From: Charina bottae
Taxonomy: Eukaryota > Chordata > Lepidosauria > Squamata > Charinaidae
NCBI GenBank assembly: GCA_023362775.1
Contig: JALMGJ010000004.1
Coordinates: forward strand, 49,656,298-49,720,297
DNA: 64,000 bases
Direction: 5' to 3'
Shown here: positions 53,679 through 64,000 of the stretch, piece by piece
Layout of the letters: the number at the start of each line of letters is the position of its first letter
Numbering within the stretch: the stretch's first letter is position 1
Position numbers and translations under genes: made by a program
The notes under the pieces: generated by a model
Told to the model about the DNA's origin: nothing
Database searches by the model: none
Seen by the model: the letters and a program-made list of their open reading frames with translations, nothing else

Positions 53679-55253
53679 ATAAAAGATACTATCTCAAACC
53701 CACTGAGGGAAATGGTGTATTTTCACCATCACAAGCACAGTACTCCAGCTTAGAGGATGAAAACTGCTAGGCTCCTAAGAATGAACATCTGAGGATATAA
53801 CATCAGAATTGGCACCCAAAAAAGTACTGGACTGCAGTAAATAAATCTCTGAGATTAAACACTTTACTCATGAATAAGATCTTAGTTTTGAGCACTCTTT
53901 TAGTTGTTCCACATTTAAAGACTGGCATTTGAGTTATGTTGTTCTGTAGATAGAAATTTTAGAGCTTTTAGTTTACATGACAGGACAATGCCTGGTAATA
54001 TCCATGTGAACGCAATGGATGCACTTTGGTTCCCCTGCTCAAAATTCCTTCTTAGAACTCTTGGCCAGTGCTTCAGTGATGTTGGTCTGGTACCACTTAC
54101 TTTGCTTTCATACTCATTTGCTGTGAAACCTCTGCAAAAAAATCCAGTTTCTGCCTCTGGACTTTGCCTTTGTTTGACTAGCTATTCTTTGGTGAGATGA
54201 CATATGGTCTGTTGCTTTAGGAGTAACCTGCCTGCCAATAGGACAGGAGTTACAGTTTTATGCTGAGTTAGACTGCATACATTTAATATAAATTTTCTCA
54301 ATCTAGAAATGGTAATTGCATGCTGATTAGCAGCCTAGATAAAGTTTTTATACTGCTACCTGTTATGTGGGGGAAGAGTTGGGGTGGCAGGGCTAGTTGG
54401 CCTGATGTTCTCAAGATTGTTGTTTTCTTTTGTTTTGTTTATCCTGTGTGCTCAAACCAGGTTCAGTGTCACTAGACACCAATACTCTTCACACCTGATT
54501 AAAACACTTGGATGCAGGCACGTCTGCATTAAACCTGAAAATGTATAAAATGCAGAAGTGTTAAGCAATGGGGAGGAAGTTGTTGAATATTCCTGGAGTT
54601 GTTTCTGCACCTCCTGGCCTGAAGATACTGTCTGTGTCAAGGAGCAGGTGGAGGAGGAAGCTGCAGTTGAAAGTCCAGCAGAAGCGGGCAGAACCAAGGG
54701 AGAGATTTGCTGAGTGGACTGGCTGGTGGAAAGGATGGCAAATTTGGAAGGCCAAATTTGGAAGGGGTAGCCTGAGAAAGCGGCAAGAATCCAAGAAACC
54801 CAGGAAAGAGTTATTTTTCCTTCTTCCTATCCCACCCCAACCTCCAGACTATGAGTAAATCCAGAAGTGAGAGTACTAAGAGGTGCTGCATAAGTCAGAG
54901 AGGGAGGGAGTGAACAGATAAGATACTCTAAAAAGCTATCTTTGGAATTATATGTAGAACTGTATAAATATAGTTTAGTAAGCCAAGGCCACTTTATCTA
55001 TTGGAAATATGCACAAATTATCTATCTAAAGCACCACAGTAAACATTGTAGTTTAGAGAAGAGCAGCATATCTCTGTGTGGAATTTCCTATCCCTTTTTC
55101 CCACCTTCTGACACAAGGGAATCAGGCTATATTCAGATAAATTAATCACACGTGAGTCACACACTCAGTCAATACTAGTACATCACTCAACGTGACCAAC
55201 TTGTAAGCAGTTTGCCCTGCATTCAGTCCAGTGAACATGAATTTCAGTCCAGT
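53679..55253. other. Unique DNA, nothing certain
   Basis: Open frames at 54452-54697 (minus) and 54568-54858 (plus) overlap each other and show no known domain. The purine-rich segment 54630-54810 is unassigned. At 55222-55262 a 21-bp tandem duplication lies at the BovB insertion site. Confidence 0.4.
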
Positions 55254-55267
55254 AAACATGAATTTCC
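55254..55267. repeat. BovB target site duplication, left
   Basis: AAACATGAATTTCC, identical to 58464-58477. Confidence 0.92.
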
Positions 55268-58200
55268 CCTTCATGGATCACTGCCTTGTCGTGGCGAAGG
55301 GGCTTGCGTAACTCAATGAAGTCAGGTCAAGAAGAACAGGTCATGATGGAGAGTTCTGACAAAACGTGGTCCACTGGAGGAGGGAATGGCAAACCACTCC
55401 AGTATCCTTGCCAAGAAAACCCATGGACAGTATCAAAAGGCTAAAAGATATGACGCCAGAAGATGAGCCCCTCAGGTCGGAAGGTGTCCAAAATGCTACT
55501 GGGGAAGAGCGGAGGGCAATTCCGAGTAGCTCCAGAAAGTGTGAAACGGCTGGGCCAAAGCCGAAAGGACGCTCAGTTGTGGATGTGTCTGGAAGTGGAA
55601 GGAAAGTCCGATGCTGTAAAGAACAATATTGCATAGGAACCTGGAATGTAAGATCTATGAATCAAGGTAAGCTGGATGTGGTCAAACATGAGATGACAAG
55701 GTTGAACATCGACATCTTGGGAATCAGCGAACTAAAATGGACAGGAATGGGCGAATTTAATTCAGGAGACCATTATATATACTACTGTGGGCAAGAATCC
55801 CTTAGAAGAAATGGAGTAGCTCTCATAGTCAATAAAAGAGTGGGAAAGGCAGTACTGGGGTACAACCTCAAAAACGACAGAATGCTTTCAGTTCGAATCC
55901 AAGGCAAACCATTCAACATCACAGTGATCCAAGTCTATGCCCCAACCACTGATGCCAAAGAAGCTGAAGTTGACTGGTTCTATGAAGATCTACAACACCT
56001 TCTAGAACTAACACCAAAAAAAGATGTCCTTTTCATCATAGGGGACTGGAATGCTAAGGTAGGAAGTCAAAAAATAACCGGAATAACGGGCAAGTTCGGC
56101 CTCGGAGTACAAAATGAAGCAGGGCAAAGGCTAATAGAGTTTTGTCAAGAGAACACGCTGGTCATAGCAAACACTCTTTTCCAACAACACAAGAGACGAC
56201 TCTACACATGGACATCACCAGATGGTCAATACCGAAATCAGATTGATTATATACTTTGCAGCCAAAGATGGAGAAGCTCTATACAATCAGCAAAAACAAG
56301 ACCTGGAGCTGACTGTGGCTCAGATCATGAGCTTCTTATCGCAAAATTTAGGCTTAAATTGAAGAACGTAGAGAAAACCACTAGACCAATCAGGTATGAC
56401 CTAAATCATATCCCTTATGAATATACAGTGGAGGTGAGGAATAGATTTAAAGGATTAGATCTGGTAGACAGAGTGCCTGAAGAACTATGGATGGAGGTTC
56501 GTAACATTGTACAGGAGGCAGCAACTAAAACCATCCCAAAGAAAAAGAAATGCAAGAAAGCAAAGTGGCTGACTGATGAGGCTTTACAAATAGCTGAGGA
56601 AAGAAGGGAAGCAAAAGGCAAGGGAGAAAGGGAAAGATATAAACAACTGAATGCAGAATTCCAGAGAATAGCAAGGAGAGATAAGAAGGCCTTCTTAAAT
56701 GAACAATGCAAAGAAATCGAGGAAAACAATAGAATGGGGAAGACTAGAGATCTCTTCAAGAAAATTGGAGATATCAAGGGAACGTTTTGTGCAAAGATGG
56801 GCATGATAAAGGACAAAAAAGGCAGGGACCTAACAGAAGCAGAAGAGATTAAGAAGAGGTGGCAAGAATACACAGAAGAACTATACAAGAAAGATCTTAA
56901 TATCCCTGATAAATATGATGGTGTGGTCACTGACCTTGAGCCGGACATCCTAGAGAGTGAAGTCAAGTGGGCCTTAGGAAGCATTACTAACAACAAAGCT
57001 AGCGGAGAAGACAGTATCCCAGCTGAGCTATTTAAAATCCTAAAAGATGATGCTGTTAAAGTGCTGCACTCAATATGCCAACAAATTTGGAAAACTCAAC
57101 AGTGGCCACAGGATTGGAAAAGGTCAGTTTACGTTCCAATTCCAAAGAAAGGCAATGCCAAAGAATGTTCAAACTACCGTACAATTGCGCTCATTTCACA
57201 TGCCAGCAAGGTTATGCTCAAAATCCTACAAGCTAGGCTTCAGCAGCATGTGAACCGAGAACTACCAGAAGTGCAAGCTGGGTTTCGAAGAGGCAGAGGA
57301 ACTAGAGAACAGATTGCCAACATTCGCTGGATCATGGAAAAAGCAAGAGAGTTCCAGAAAAACATCTACTTCTGCTTCATTGACTACACTAAAGCCTTTG
57401 ATTGTGTGGATCACAACAAACTGTGGCAAATTCTTAAAGAGATGGGAGTACCAGACCACCTTACCTGTCTCCTGAGAAACCTGTATGTGGGTCAAGAAGC
57501 AACAGTTAGAACCGGACATGGAACAACCGACTGGTTCAAAATTGGGAAAGGAGTACGACAAGGCTGTATATTATCACCGTGCTTATTTAACTTATATGCA
57601 GAGTACATCATGAGAAATGCCGGGCTGGATGAATCACAAGCCGGAGTTAAGATTGCCGGGAAAAATATCAACAACCTCAGATATGCAGACGATACCACCC
57701 TAATGGCAGAAAGTGAAGAGGAACTAAAGAGCCTCTTGATGAGGGTGAAAGAGGAGAGTGCAAAAGCTGGCTTGAAACTCAACATTAAAAAAACCCAGAT
57801 CATGGCATCTGGTCCCATCACTTCCTGGCAAATAGAAGGGGAAGAAATGGAAGCAGTGACAGATTTTATTTTCTTGGGCTCCAAGATCACCGCAGACGGT
57901 GACTGCAGCCATGAAATTAAAAGACGCTTGCTCCTTGGGAGGAAAGCTATGGCAAACCTAGACAGCACATTAAAAAGCAGAGACATCACCATGCCGACAA
58001 AGGTCCGTATAGTTAAAGCTATGGTTTTTCCAGTAGCAATGTATGGCTGTGAGAGTTGGACCATAAGGAAGGCTGAGCGCCGAAGAATTGATGCTTTCGA
58101 ACTGTGGTGCTGGAGAAGACTCTTGAGAGTCCCTTGGACTGCAAGGAGGTCAAACCAGTCAATCCTAAAGGAAATCAACCCTGACTGCTCATTGGAAGGA

Positions 58201-58463
58201 CAGATGCTGAAGCTGAAGCTCAAATACTTTGGCCACCTAATGCGAAGAGAGGACTCACTGGAAAAGACCCTGATGCTGGGAAAGACTGAGGGCAAAAGGA
58301 GAAGGGGACGGCAGAGGATGAGATGGTTAGATAGCATCACCGATGTAATGAACATGAATTTGAGTAAACTCCGAGAGACAGTGGAGGACAGGAAGGCCTG
58401 GCGTACTATGATCCATGAGGTCACGAAGAGTCGGACACGACTAAACGACTGAACAACAACAAC
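55268..58463 (+). mobile_element. Full-length BovB LINE (RTE clade), 3.2 kb
   Basis: The element has a short 5' UTR (about 155 bp to the first ATG), one long ORF and a very short 3' end: the ORF stop is followed by an AAC-repeat tail of only about 11 bp. It is bounded by the perfect 14-bp duplication AAACATGAATTTCC. The length equals a complete BovB. The last 16 bases shared with the Sauria SINEs, AGAGTCGGACACGACT, lie at 58427-58442 inside the end of the ORF. BovB is known for horizontal spread among squamates, ruminants and ticks. No frameshift or stop is present. Confidence 0.97.
55423..58452 (+). CDS. BovB endonuclease-reverse transcriptase, apparently intact
   Basis: Target-primed retrotransposition enzyme, 1009 codons from the ATG at 55423 (the frame is open from about 55360). 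Residues are numbered here from 55366. The AP-type endonuclease covers about 88-330 with TWN (92-94), SELKW (Glu122), QVYAPT, GDWNAKVG (Asp227, Asn229), NQIDYIL and SDHELL (Asp320, His321). The linker (380-540) is rich in Lys and Glu. The reverse transcriptase has NKASGED (544-550), PIPKKGNAKECSNYRTIAL, FIDYTKAFDCVDHNKLW (first Asp near 674), VRQGCILSPCLFNLY and RYADDTTLM (YADD 774-777). The C-terminus includes GCESWTIRK and FELWCWRRLLRVPWTARR. All catalytic residues I can check are present, so the protein could be functional. The likely start is the first ATG, as an upstream in-frame stop lies at 55357. Confidence 0.95.
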   Translation: MDSIKRLKDMTPEDEPLRSEGVQNATGEERRAIPSSSRKCETAGPKPKGRSVVDVSGSGRKVRCCKEQYCIGTWNVRSMNQGKLDVVKHEMTRLNIDILGISELKWTGMGEFNSGDHYIYYCGQESLRRNGVALIVNKRVGKAVLGYNLKNDRMLSVRIQGKPFNITVIQVYAPTTDAKEAEVDWFYEDLQHLLELTPKKDVLFIIGDWNAKVGSQKITGITGKFGLGVQNEAGQRLIEFCQENTLVIANTLFQQHKRRLYTWTSPDGQYRNQIDYILCSQRWRSSIQSAKTRPGADCGSDHELLIAKFRLKLKNVEKTTRPIRYDLNHIPYEYTVEVRNRFKGLDLVDRVPEELWMEVRNIVQEAATKTIPKKKKCKKAKWLTDEALQIAEERREAKGKGERERYKQLNAEFQRIARRDKKAFLNEQCKEIEENNRMGKTRDLFKKIGDIKGTFCAKMGMIKDKKGRDLTEAEEIKKRWQEYTEELYKKDLNIPDKYDGVVTDLEPDILESEVKWALGSITNNKASGEDSIPAELFKILKDDAVKVLHSICQQIWKTQQWPQDWKRSVYVPIPKKGNAKECSNYRTIALISHASKVMLKILQARLQQHVNRELPEVQAGFRRGRGTREQIANIRWIMEKAREFQKNIYFCFIDYTKAFDCVDHNKLWQILKEMGVPDHLTCLLRNLYVGQEATVRTGHGTTDWFKIGKGVRQGCILSPCLFNLYAEYIMRNAGLDESQAGVKIAGKNINNLRYADDTTLMAESEEELKSLLMRVKEESAKAGLKLNIKKTQIMASGPITSWQIEGEEMEAVTDFIFLGSKITADGDCSHEIKRRLLLGRKAMANLDSTLKSRDITMPTKVRIVKAMVFPVAMYGCESWTIRKAERRRIDAFELWCWRRLLRVPWTARRSNQSILKEINPDCSLEGQMLKLKLKYFGHLMRREDSLEKTLMLGKTEGKRRRGRQRMRWLDSITDVMNMNLSKLRETVEDRKAWRTMIHEVTKSRTRLND

Positions 58464-58477
58464 AAACATGAATTTCC
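58464..58477. repeat. BovB target site duplication, right
   Basis: AAACATGAATTTCC, identical to 55254-55267. Confidence 0.92.
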
Positions 58478-59724
58478 TGCAAATATTCAAAGTTATGAAT
58501 ATTTAAACCAAATATGCAATTTGGTTTTAAATTGGCTGACCATATCAAATTCTGCATGCTGTAATTTATTTGTTTCATTTTGAACTTCTATAAATCCAGC
58601 TCAGAAAATCAAGTACATGAACTAACAAAATTAAGTACTTTTCATGTTCAATTGTGGAAGACATTCAAGCATAGGTTGGAATTTTCTCATTGAAAAATAT
58701 TCTTAATGGAACTTAAAATGTCAGCTGGATAAAGCCCAAAATGTATGAGACCATGAGTAGTTTGCCCTAGTTGTTTCTGTTTCCATTGAACCATCACATT
58801 TCAGTATCATTTGTAAATGAGAATTTATTTTTTAAAAAAAACATTTTTTTCTTTTCTAATAAAGCCTCAAAACACATTGTTTGACTTTAGTTTCAATTAC
58901 TGGCAAATATTTAATAAGAAATTCAATGCAAGATTATCAGATTACTGGTACTCAGCATGTGTATGAACATTTCCAAAATTACAGATGGAATTATTGGCAC
59001 TGATTGCCATTATGAAAAGAGAGTAGTAGTTAACCGTTAACAAATCAGAGCACATATTTTTTCTATCCTGGGGGAACTATAATCTTACAGAAAAACAGAA
59101 GAAAGTAGATAGATATTCTTAGAGATAGGCAAAAATAATAGTTTTGATGTTTTACAACATACCAACTATTTGCATCCCACTTCAGTTAAAAGAGCAATGT
59201 TCTATATTATTTGATATATAATGTATTTATATATTAAATAAATGTATATTATTTAATAATAAGAGATGGATGTTCTTTTAACTGAATTATCATGCCATTA
59301 GTTTGTAAGGTGTGCAAATATCAAAACAATTGATTCAAGTAACTGGAATAGTCTATTATAATTGCCATAATCATTTCTTGACCCAATTCAGGCATTTTTT
59401 CATATAATAAAGGAAAATGTTATGAAATATAATTTAGATAGAAACTAAATGACATAAGGTATATAATACATTTGAAAGAAAGGATTTAAAACAGTAATTA
59501 TATCTGAAAATATATATAAACATATACATCTCATGGAGCCAACCTGGCTATGAATATACACATATAGGACTGAAAGTGTTTAGAACATTGGAAAACACAG
59601 CTCTACCTAATGAAGGCTTCAGTCATTTTTAAACCTCCCTAAGATTAGATCCCAATGAACTCAATAGGGGACTGTGTGAGAAAGCATGCAATGGTCTATA
59701 GGAGCTGTAAAGAGACCAAATTTT
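58478..59724. other. AT-rich unique DNA, nothing recognised
   Basis: Simple AT-rich sequence around 59200-59260. No gene or repeat family is identified. Confidence 0.45.
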
Positions 59725-59780
59725 GCAGAAATGTCTGCAAGAAAACAACAAGGCTCAGAGAGCACCAACAACTCCACAGA
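59725..59780 (+). repeat. Penelope-type repeat fragment, copy 3 (partial)
   Basis: GAAATGTCTGCAAGAAAACA ACAAGGCTCAGAGAGCACC is the sense-strand match of the 3' half of the copies at 11076 and 46236. The CUGANGA half and stem II are missing. Confidence 0.6.
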
Positions 59781-60210
59781 CCAAATTTTAAAAACTACTT
59801 ATTCATCCAGTTCTATTTGGGAAGCATGGGCCTATTCCAGATGTCATGCTTAAGTATAAATCATTTTACTAGACTTACTAAATACCTAATTATCCAATTA
59901 ATTTCAATAGATTTAAATACAGGTTACTTTCTTTGAATTCAAAATGGAATTGTATTTTTAAGGGATTGCTGTAACTTTAAATAGCAGGGTATTCATGTCA
60001 GTAGTTCCCACATAACTTTATTTATTATTTAATACATGTCTCATAAGAGTACATAATAGTAGCCCCCATCATAAAAAGACTGAAAATCGTTTCCCCATTT
60101 TTGATAGTGTGGTGAGATCAGAAAATATTTACAGCACATTGTCATAGAATAATAATCAATCTGGGTAATCAAAGGAGCACCGAGATTACTATTCTAGTGA
60201 AATCACTTGG
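59781..60210. other. Unique DNA, nothing recognised
   Basis: No repeat or gene identified. Confidence 0.4.
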
Positions 60211-60450
60211 TATAGAATACCATACCTACCCAACCTTGGCCTCAGAAAAGCTAATCAGGGTTTGACTTGGTTAGTACTTGGATGTGAGACCACTAGGGCA
60301 TTCCAGAGATGTAGCCTAGACTGAGAAGTTTAAAAAAAACCCCATCCTGGAAGAAGGTATTGATGAACCATTTCTACAGTATATTGTTGTCTGGAAAACA
60401 TGGATCTGCTGAGTGACCCAAAACTAAACTTGACTTCAGTACATAGCTGG
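60211..60450 (+). mobile_element. 5S rRNA-derived SINE (degraded)
   Basis: The first 110 bp follow a 5S rRNA gene: ATACCATACCTACCCAACC (5' strand), AAAAGCTAATCAGGGTTTGA (internal control region), TGGTTAGTACTTGGATGTGA GACC and GGGCATTCCAGAGATGTAG. Many substitutions rule out a working 5S gene. The following 120 bp contain GGAAGAAGGTATTGATGAAC CATTTCTACAG and a CTTGACTTCAGTAC end, in line with the body of 5S-headed SINEs. It is an old SINE copy using a type 1 pol III promoter. Confidence 0.8.
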
Positions 60451-60924
60451 AGTTTTGCCCCATCTTCTTGAAGACTCTCCAAAGATACTTTCCTGCCTCA
60501 AATGAATCATTCTATCAAAGCCAAACAAGTTACTTAGTTAAATGCACTAAATAAAAAAGTCCTATAAGTATTTCTCCTCATCTCTACTACTAATACTGCA
60601 AGGTTAAGAAATTTTGTAATGCTGCCTTTTCATGGCACCCCAGCTATGCTGTCTGAAACAACAATCCAACTCTACTTAATGATAGATCCAGTCTTATTTC
60701 TTTGACTTTTCCTAGAACATATCTCCTAATATTAATTAGAGGATCAAGTAACAGAACAGGAGAGCTGTTTTTAAGTTTTTGTTTGCCTGAAAGCATTTTA
60801 GACCATTAATAAGAATTTCTAAATCTTGGTAGTGCACTTTAGGAGTACAAAAACCATGGAAAAAAGTCCTCTCCTCTATTTATGTACGTTTTCTTTCAAT
60901 AATGCTCAAAGGAGGTTTTTCATT
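60451..60924. other. Unique DNA, nothing recognised
   Basis: No repeat or gene identified. Confidence 0.4.
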
Positions 60925-60955
60925 AGGGAGGGAGGGAGGGAGGGAGGGAGGGAGG

Positions 60956-61003
<48 letters not shown>
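60925..61003. repeat. Homopurine tract, (GGGA)n then (GA)n
   Basis: About nine GGGA units followed by about 21 GA units, with pure purines on the plus strand. It has mirror symmetry suited to triplex (H-DNA) formation. Confidence 0.95.
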
Positions 61004-61005
<2 letters not shown>

Positions 61006-63129
61006 TGGGTGGGTTGTTGGCAAATCAGGGCTGTAAACAGGCCAAAGCAAAATCAAGCAAACTATTTTTCTTAATTGGTCAGGTCTTTTCATGATTTCAA
61101 AGAACACTTGGAAAGCTAATGCTTTTCTTTTAGGGAAAAACATATTGGTAAGTATGTACCTATTCCCAGTGAAAATTGGTGGACTAACCTCGCCATTATA
61201 AAACTCTATGATGGCCAAACTTCATGTTTTTCTTGTGCTCAGCCAGCCATTTTACCAAACCACCTTTGATTATTTTCAACTTCCTGCAAACACTGATGTA
61301 GTGAAGAAAATGGTTTATTATGTACACAACATAGTCACAGAGTTCTGCATTTGGCATGATGCACATGATTGTTTCAAACTGTTTTGGGCCACCTGTGAAA
61401 AAACACTAAATTTATTATTATAGCTGCAGGTAGCAATTACAGAATTTTCTAACAGCGGTAAAGAAGTCAGCCATATTCAGTCTACCTACCCAGAGAAATA
61501 CCAGCTAGGCCTATATATTGACAGCATGTCCTTCTAAGGTGAGAAGAAGAAAAGAACAAACTTGAATTTGTTTCTAAATATAATTGAGAGGCCAATGAAA
61601 CTAGCAGGCAAGTAATGTGCTAGAAAGAACAATAAAATTCCTAGCCTTCAATTGTTTCTGCTTGCTCTACAAGTTACCGTGCCAACAGGTCAGCAGACTC
61701 ATAAGGATTCAATCTAGTTCTGAGCACAGTGGGGAGCTCAGTTGATGGCTCTTTGAACTTAGATTAATAGCTTAGCTAACCCTTTTTGATCCTGCCATTT
61801 TGAAATGTTTTTAGGAGTAGCCAATTGAACAATTTTCCCTGTGTAGGCCTCCCTTACCCACTTACTTCATCACAGCTTTCCCTTGTTTCACTCTTATGAT
61901 TAAAAAGGCATGGATCCTGCAAGGTCTGAAATACCACCATGCTAATGACAGCATATGATTTCTGCCTTCTGTTTATACTCACATTCTACCTTTAATGTTT
62001 TAGTTGTATCAAAAGGTAAAGATAATCCAATAAGTAGAAACAGATTGTCTTGTAAAAGACAATATGCTAATGAATTATATCTGTGCCTCTTAAGAAATGG
62101 TCAAATCAGGAATTTGCTTTAGCTTCTTTTTTGTGAAAATAAATAAAGCCTAACAAATAATTACCTCTGGATGATGTGGATGAGTTCTTCAGTCCTTTTT
62201 CAAGACTATGGTTGCTATATCCTATCCTTTAAGTATTCAAAGAGATGGCACCAAAGATGTACCTTGTTAATCAGGCAAAAACAATTCATTGTGATAAATT
62301 CCTGGAACTCCTGTTTAACATTCTGAAATGATAAGAAATGAGTTGAAGGATAAGGAGAGGTGGAAAAGAAATCAGACTACATCAATAGCGTTAATTTCCA
62401 TCCAATTAAATGAAACTGAATTCCTTGCTAAATTGTCCCTTTATTTTCAACAGGAACTAAATGTAACAAATCTAGGCACTATCCTGTCCAAAGGCATCTT
62501 TAAAGTCAGAAGAACGGTATATAATCAAAGCTAACCAACAGCATAACAATGGCAATGAGAGGAATGGGTGGAAAAAAAAGAAGGCAGCAAATGTGGTTGG
62601 GGCAGAACACATTATTGTCCTCAGGGCAAATCTTGGGACCTTTAGTTAGGTGGATATTTTGGAAAGTCACTCTTCAGTTATACCAGTGTTTTTCAACCTT
62701 ACCCATTTTAAGATGTTTCCCAGCATGCTAGGGAATTTTAACAACATTTTAATCTTCCATGCCAGATACATTATGTGAAATTCATAGTTGCTTGCAGTCT
62801 TACCTGGGTCTACTGGTAAGGGTTGGGTGTAAGTCATAATCCTTAGGAGATTGCTAGATCACATAGAATGAGATATTCCACATCCCAAAGAAGGCAAGGT
62901 TTGTAAATTAGTCTCAACACAAATGGAGAGAAGTAGAATTATTAAAGATCCCAATCTCTTTCCTTACTCAAATTAGTTATCTGCCTTTCTGTACTTCTTT
63001 CCAGCCTTACTTAATTGCTTGAACATTTTTTACAGGGCTTTGTTATTAGAAAGCAAGATAGTAGTTGATGTTGTTATTAAAATAAATAATAAGGCGCAAG
63101 TTGTGGAGGATTGGGAATTGGCCCCTATG
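61004..63129. other. Unique DNA with one short repeat piece
   Basis: At 62683-62745 a segment (GTGTTTTTCAACCTTACCC, CCCAGCATGCTAGGGAATTT) matches the interspersed family at 38280. No gene is identified. Confidence 0.4.
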
Positions 63130-63790
63130 ATTGTTTATTTTATTTATTTATTTATATGTCAACTTGTATTACCGCTCCATCTCCCCCAAGGGAGACTCTG
63201 GGCGGTTTACAATACAACAATTTAAAATCTTTAAAAATAGCTACAATTTAAAATACATTACAAGACTAATACATTAAGTATAAAAAAGCCAATAGGCGAT
63301 GGATTATTCTCTTTAAAAGGGCTCTACGGCACTAGCCATCCCCAAGAGGAACTATTCCCATTCCCATCCCACGCGAGGCGGCACAGCCAGGTCCTTAAAT
63401 TCTTCTGGAAGGACAGGAGTTATGGGGCCTGTCTCACCTCCGGGGGCAGAATGTTCCAAAGAGTGGGAGCCACCACGGAAAAGGCTCGCCTTCTGGACCT
63501 CGCCAAACGACACTCCCTTGACAACGGGGTCCGAAGCTTGCCCTCTCTACATGATCGAGTGGGACGGTTTGAAGTCATGGGGATGAGACGGTCCCTCAGG
63601 TAGCCTGGTCCCATGCCATGTAGGGCTTTAAAGGTCATAACCAACACCTTGAATTGCACCCGGAAGCACACTGGCACCCAGTGCAGCTGGCGTAACAGAG
63701 GTGTCACATGGGCCGATCTAGGGGCACCCATAACTGCACGCACAGCTGCATTTTGGACCAGTTGAAGCTTCCGGATACTCATTTTTCTTA
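63130..63790 (-). pseudogene. CR1/L2-like LINE: reverse transcriptase C-terminus, 3' UTR and tail
   Basis: The minus strand is open from the 5' truncation (about 63785) to 63420, giving RKLQLVQNAAVRAVMGAPRS, LLRQLHWVPVCFRVQFKVLV, ALHGMGPGYLRDRL and AFSVVAPTLWNILPPEVRQA. This is the conserved C-terminal region of CR1/L2-type reverse transcriptases. The stop is followed by a 3' UTR ending in AAACCGCCCAGAGTCTCCCT and an AAATAAATAAAT tail. About 125 codons are uninterrupted, so this copy is among the youngest of the family here. Upstream codons on the same frame (to 63995) are not part of the element. Confidence 0.88.
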
Positions 63791-64000
63791 AAAATATTTC
63801 AACCTGCTTTTCAGCCTTACAAATACTAATGCTACATATAAACTGCATAACCAAGCTAATCATTTTGGGATATACCGTACAGTAAGAAAAGAAGGAGAAG
63901 GAGAAGGAGAAGGAGGAAGAGAGGAGGAAAAAAGAGGAGGAAACTGGTTTTAAATAATTCAAGCAGAGCTCATAATAGCAGCTAACAGTCTCCAATGATA
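63791..64000. other. Unique DNA with a GGAGAA purine tract
   Basis: A purine-rich tract of GAAGGAG-type units lies at 63886-63948. Nothing else is recognised before the window ends. Confidence 0.6.

Noticed and set aside
54452..54858. Overlapping open frames on both strands as exons
   Set aside because: They overlap each other, differ in composition from real exons and match no family I know.
55341..55634. Antisense gene over the BovB 5' end
   Set aside because: It is a shadow of the BovB ORF on the opposite strand.
60211..60322. A functional 5S rRNA gene
   Set aside because: There are too many changes in the internal control region, and the SINE body continues directly after it.
60826..61218. 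Arg-Glu and Ser-Leu repeat proteins
   Set aside because: They are translations of the GGGA/GA purine tract.
1..64000. CRISPR array or bacterial operon
   Set aside because: No direct-repeat/spacer pattern and no bacterial gene organisation. The repeats found are microsatellites and eukaryotic transposable elements.

Overview
The window is vertebrate nuclear DNA, almost certainly from a squamate reptile. The mix of mobile elements points there: BovB/RTE LINEs together with the tRNA-derived SINEs that share their 3' end (Sauria-type), CR1 and CR1/L2-like LINE tails, a chromodomain Ty3/gypsy (sushi/Tf1-like) retrotransposon, Penelope-type repeats carrying a hammerhead-like core, a Tc1 relic and a hAT-type MITE. 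I cannot name the species. I found no host protein-coding exon, no functional rRNA or tRNA gene and no CRISPR. The unique sequence is AT-rich and looks like an intergenic or intronic desert.

Layout. 1-6.2 kb: AT-rich unique DNA with a TATC microsatellite, one Sauria SINE with a 15-bp target duplication and a CR1 3' end between two long direct repeats. 6.2-8.8 kb: two BovB 3' portions head to tail on the minus strand, enclosed by a single 12-bp target duplication. 8.8-17.6 kb: a second tRNA SINE family, a Penelope-type fragment, a Tc1 transposase relic, two more Sauria SINEs (one truncated), a TGGTA/TGGCA array, a composite SINE with a CR1/L2-like tail, and a complete 345-bp hAT MITE. 17.6-26 kb: mostly unique, with a BovB 3' fragment against a palindrome-flanked AT repeat, a LINE tail and a SINE. 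26.1-32.6 kb: a complete, very young LTR retrotransposon on the minus strand (341-bp LTRs differing at one base, AAGGT target duplication, gag, pol and chromodomain), broken by one stop in gag and one homopolymer frameshift in pol. 32.6-55 kb: unique DNA with RTE relics, several CR1/L2-type LINE 3' ends, microsatellites and a second Penelope copy. 55.25-58.48 kb: a full-length BovB LINE with an uninterrupted endonuclease-reverse transcriptase ORF and a 14-bp target duplication. 58.5-64 kb: unique DNA, a degraded 5S rRNA-derived SINE, a GGGA/GA purine tract and a LINE C-terminal fragment.

The elements are linked by function. BovB supplies the reverse transcription machinery that the Sauria SINEs probably borrow, since they share a 16-base 3' motif. 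The AAAT-tailed LINE fragments have a matching tail in the composite SINE at 16.1-16.6 kb. The LTR element carries a 13-base complement between its primer-binding site and the probable 5' end of its own transcript, as expected for self-primed reverse transcription.
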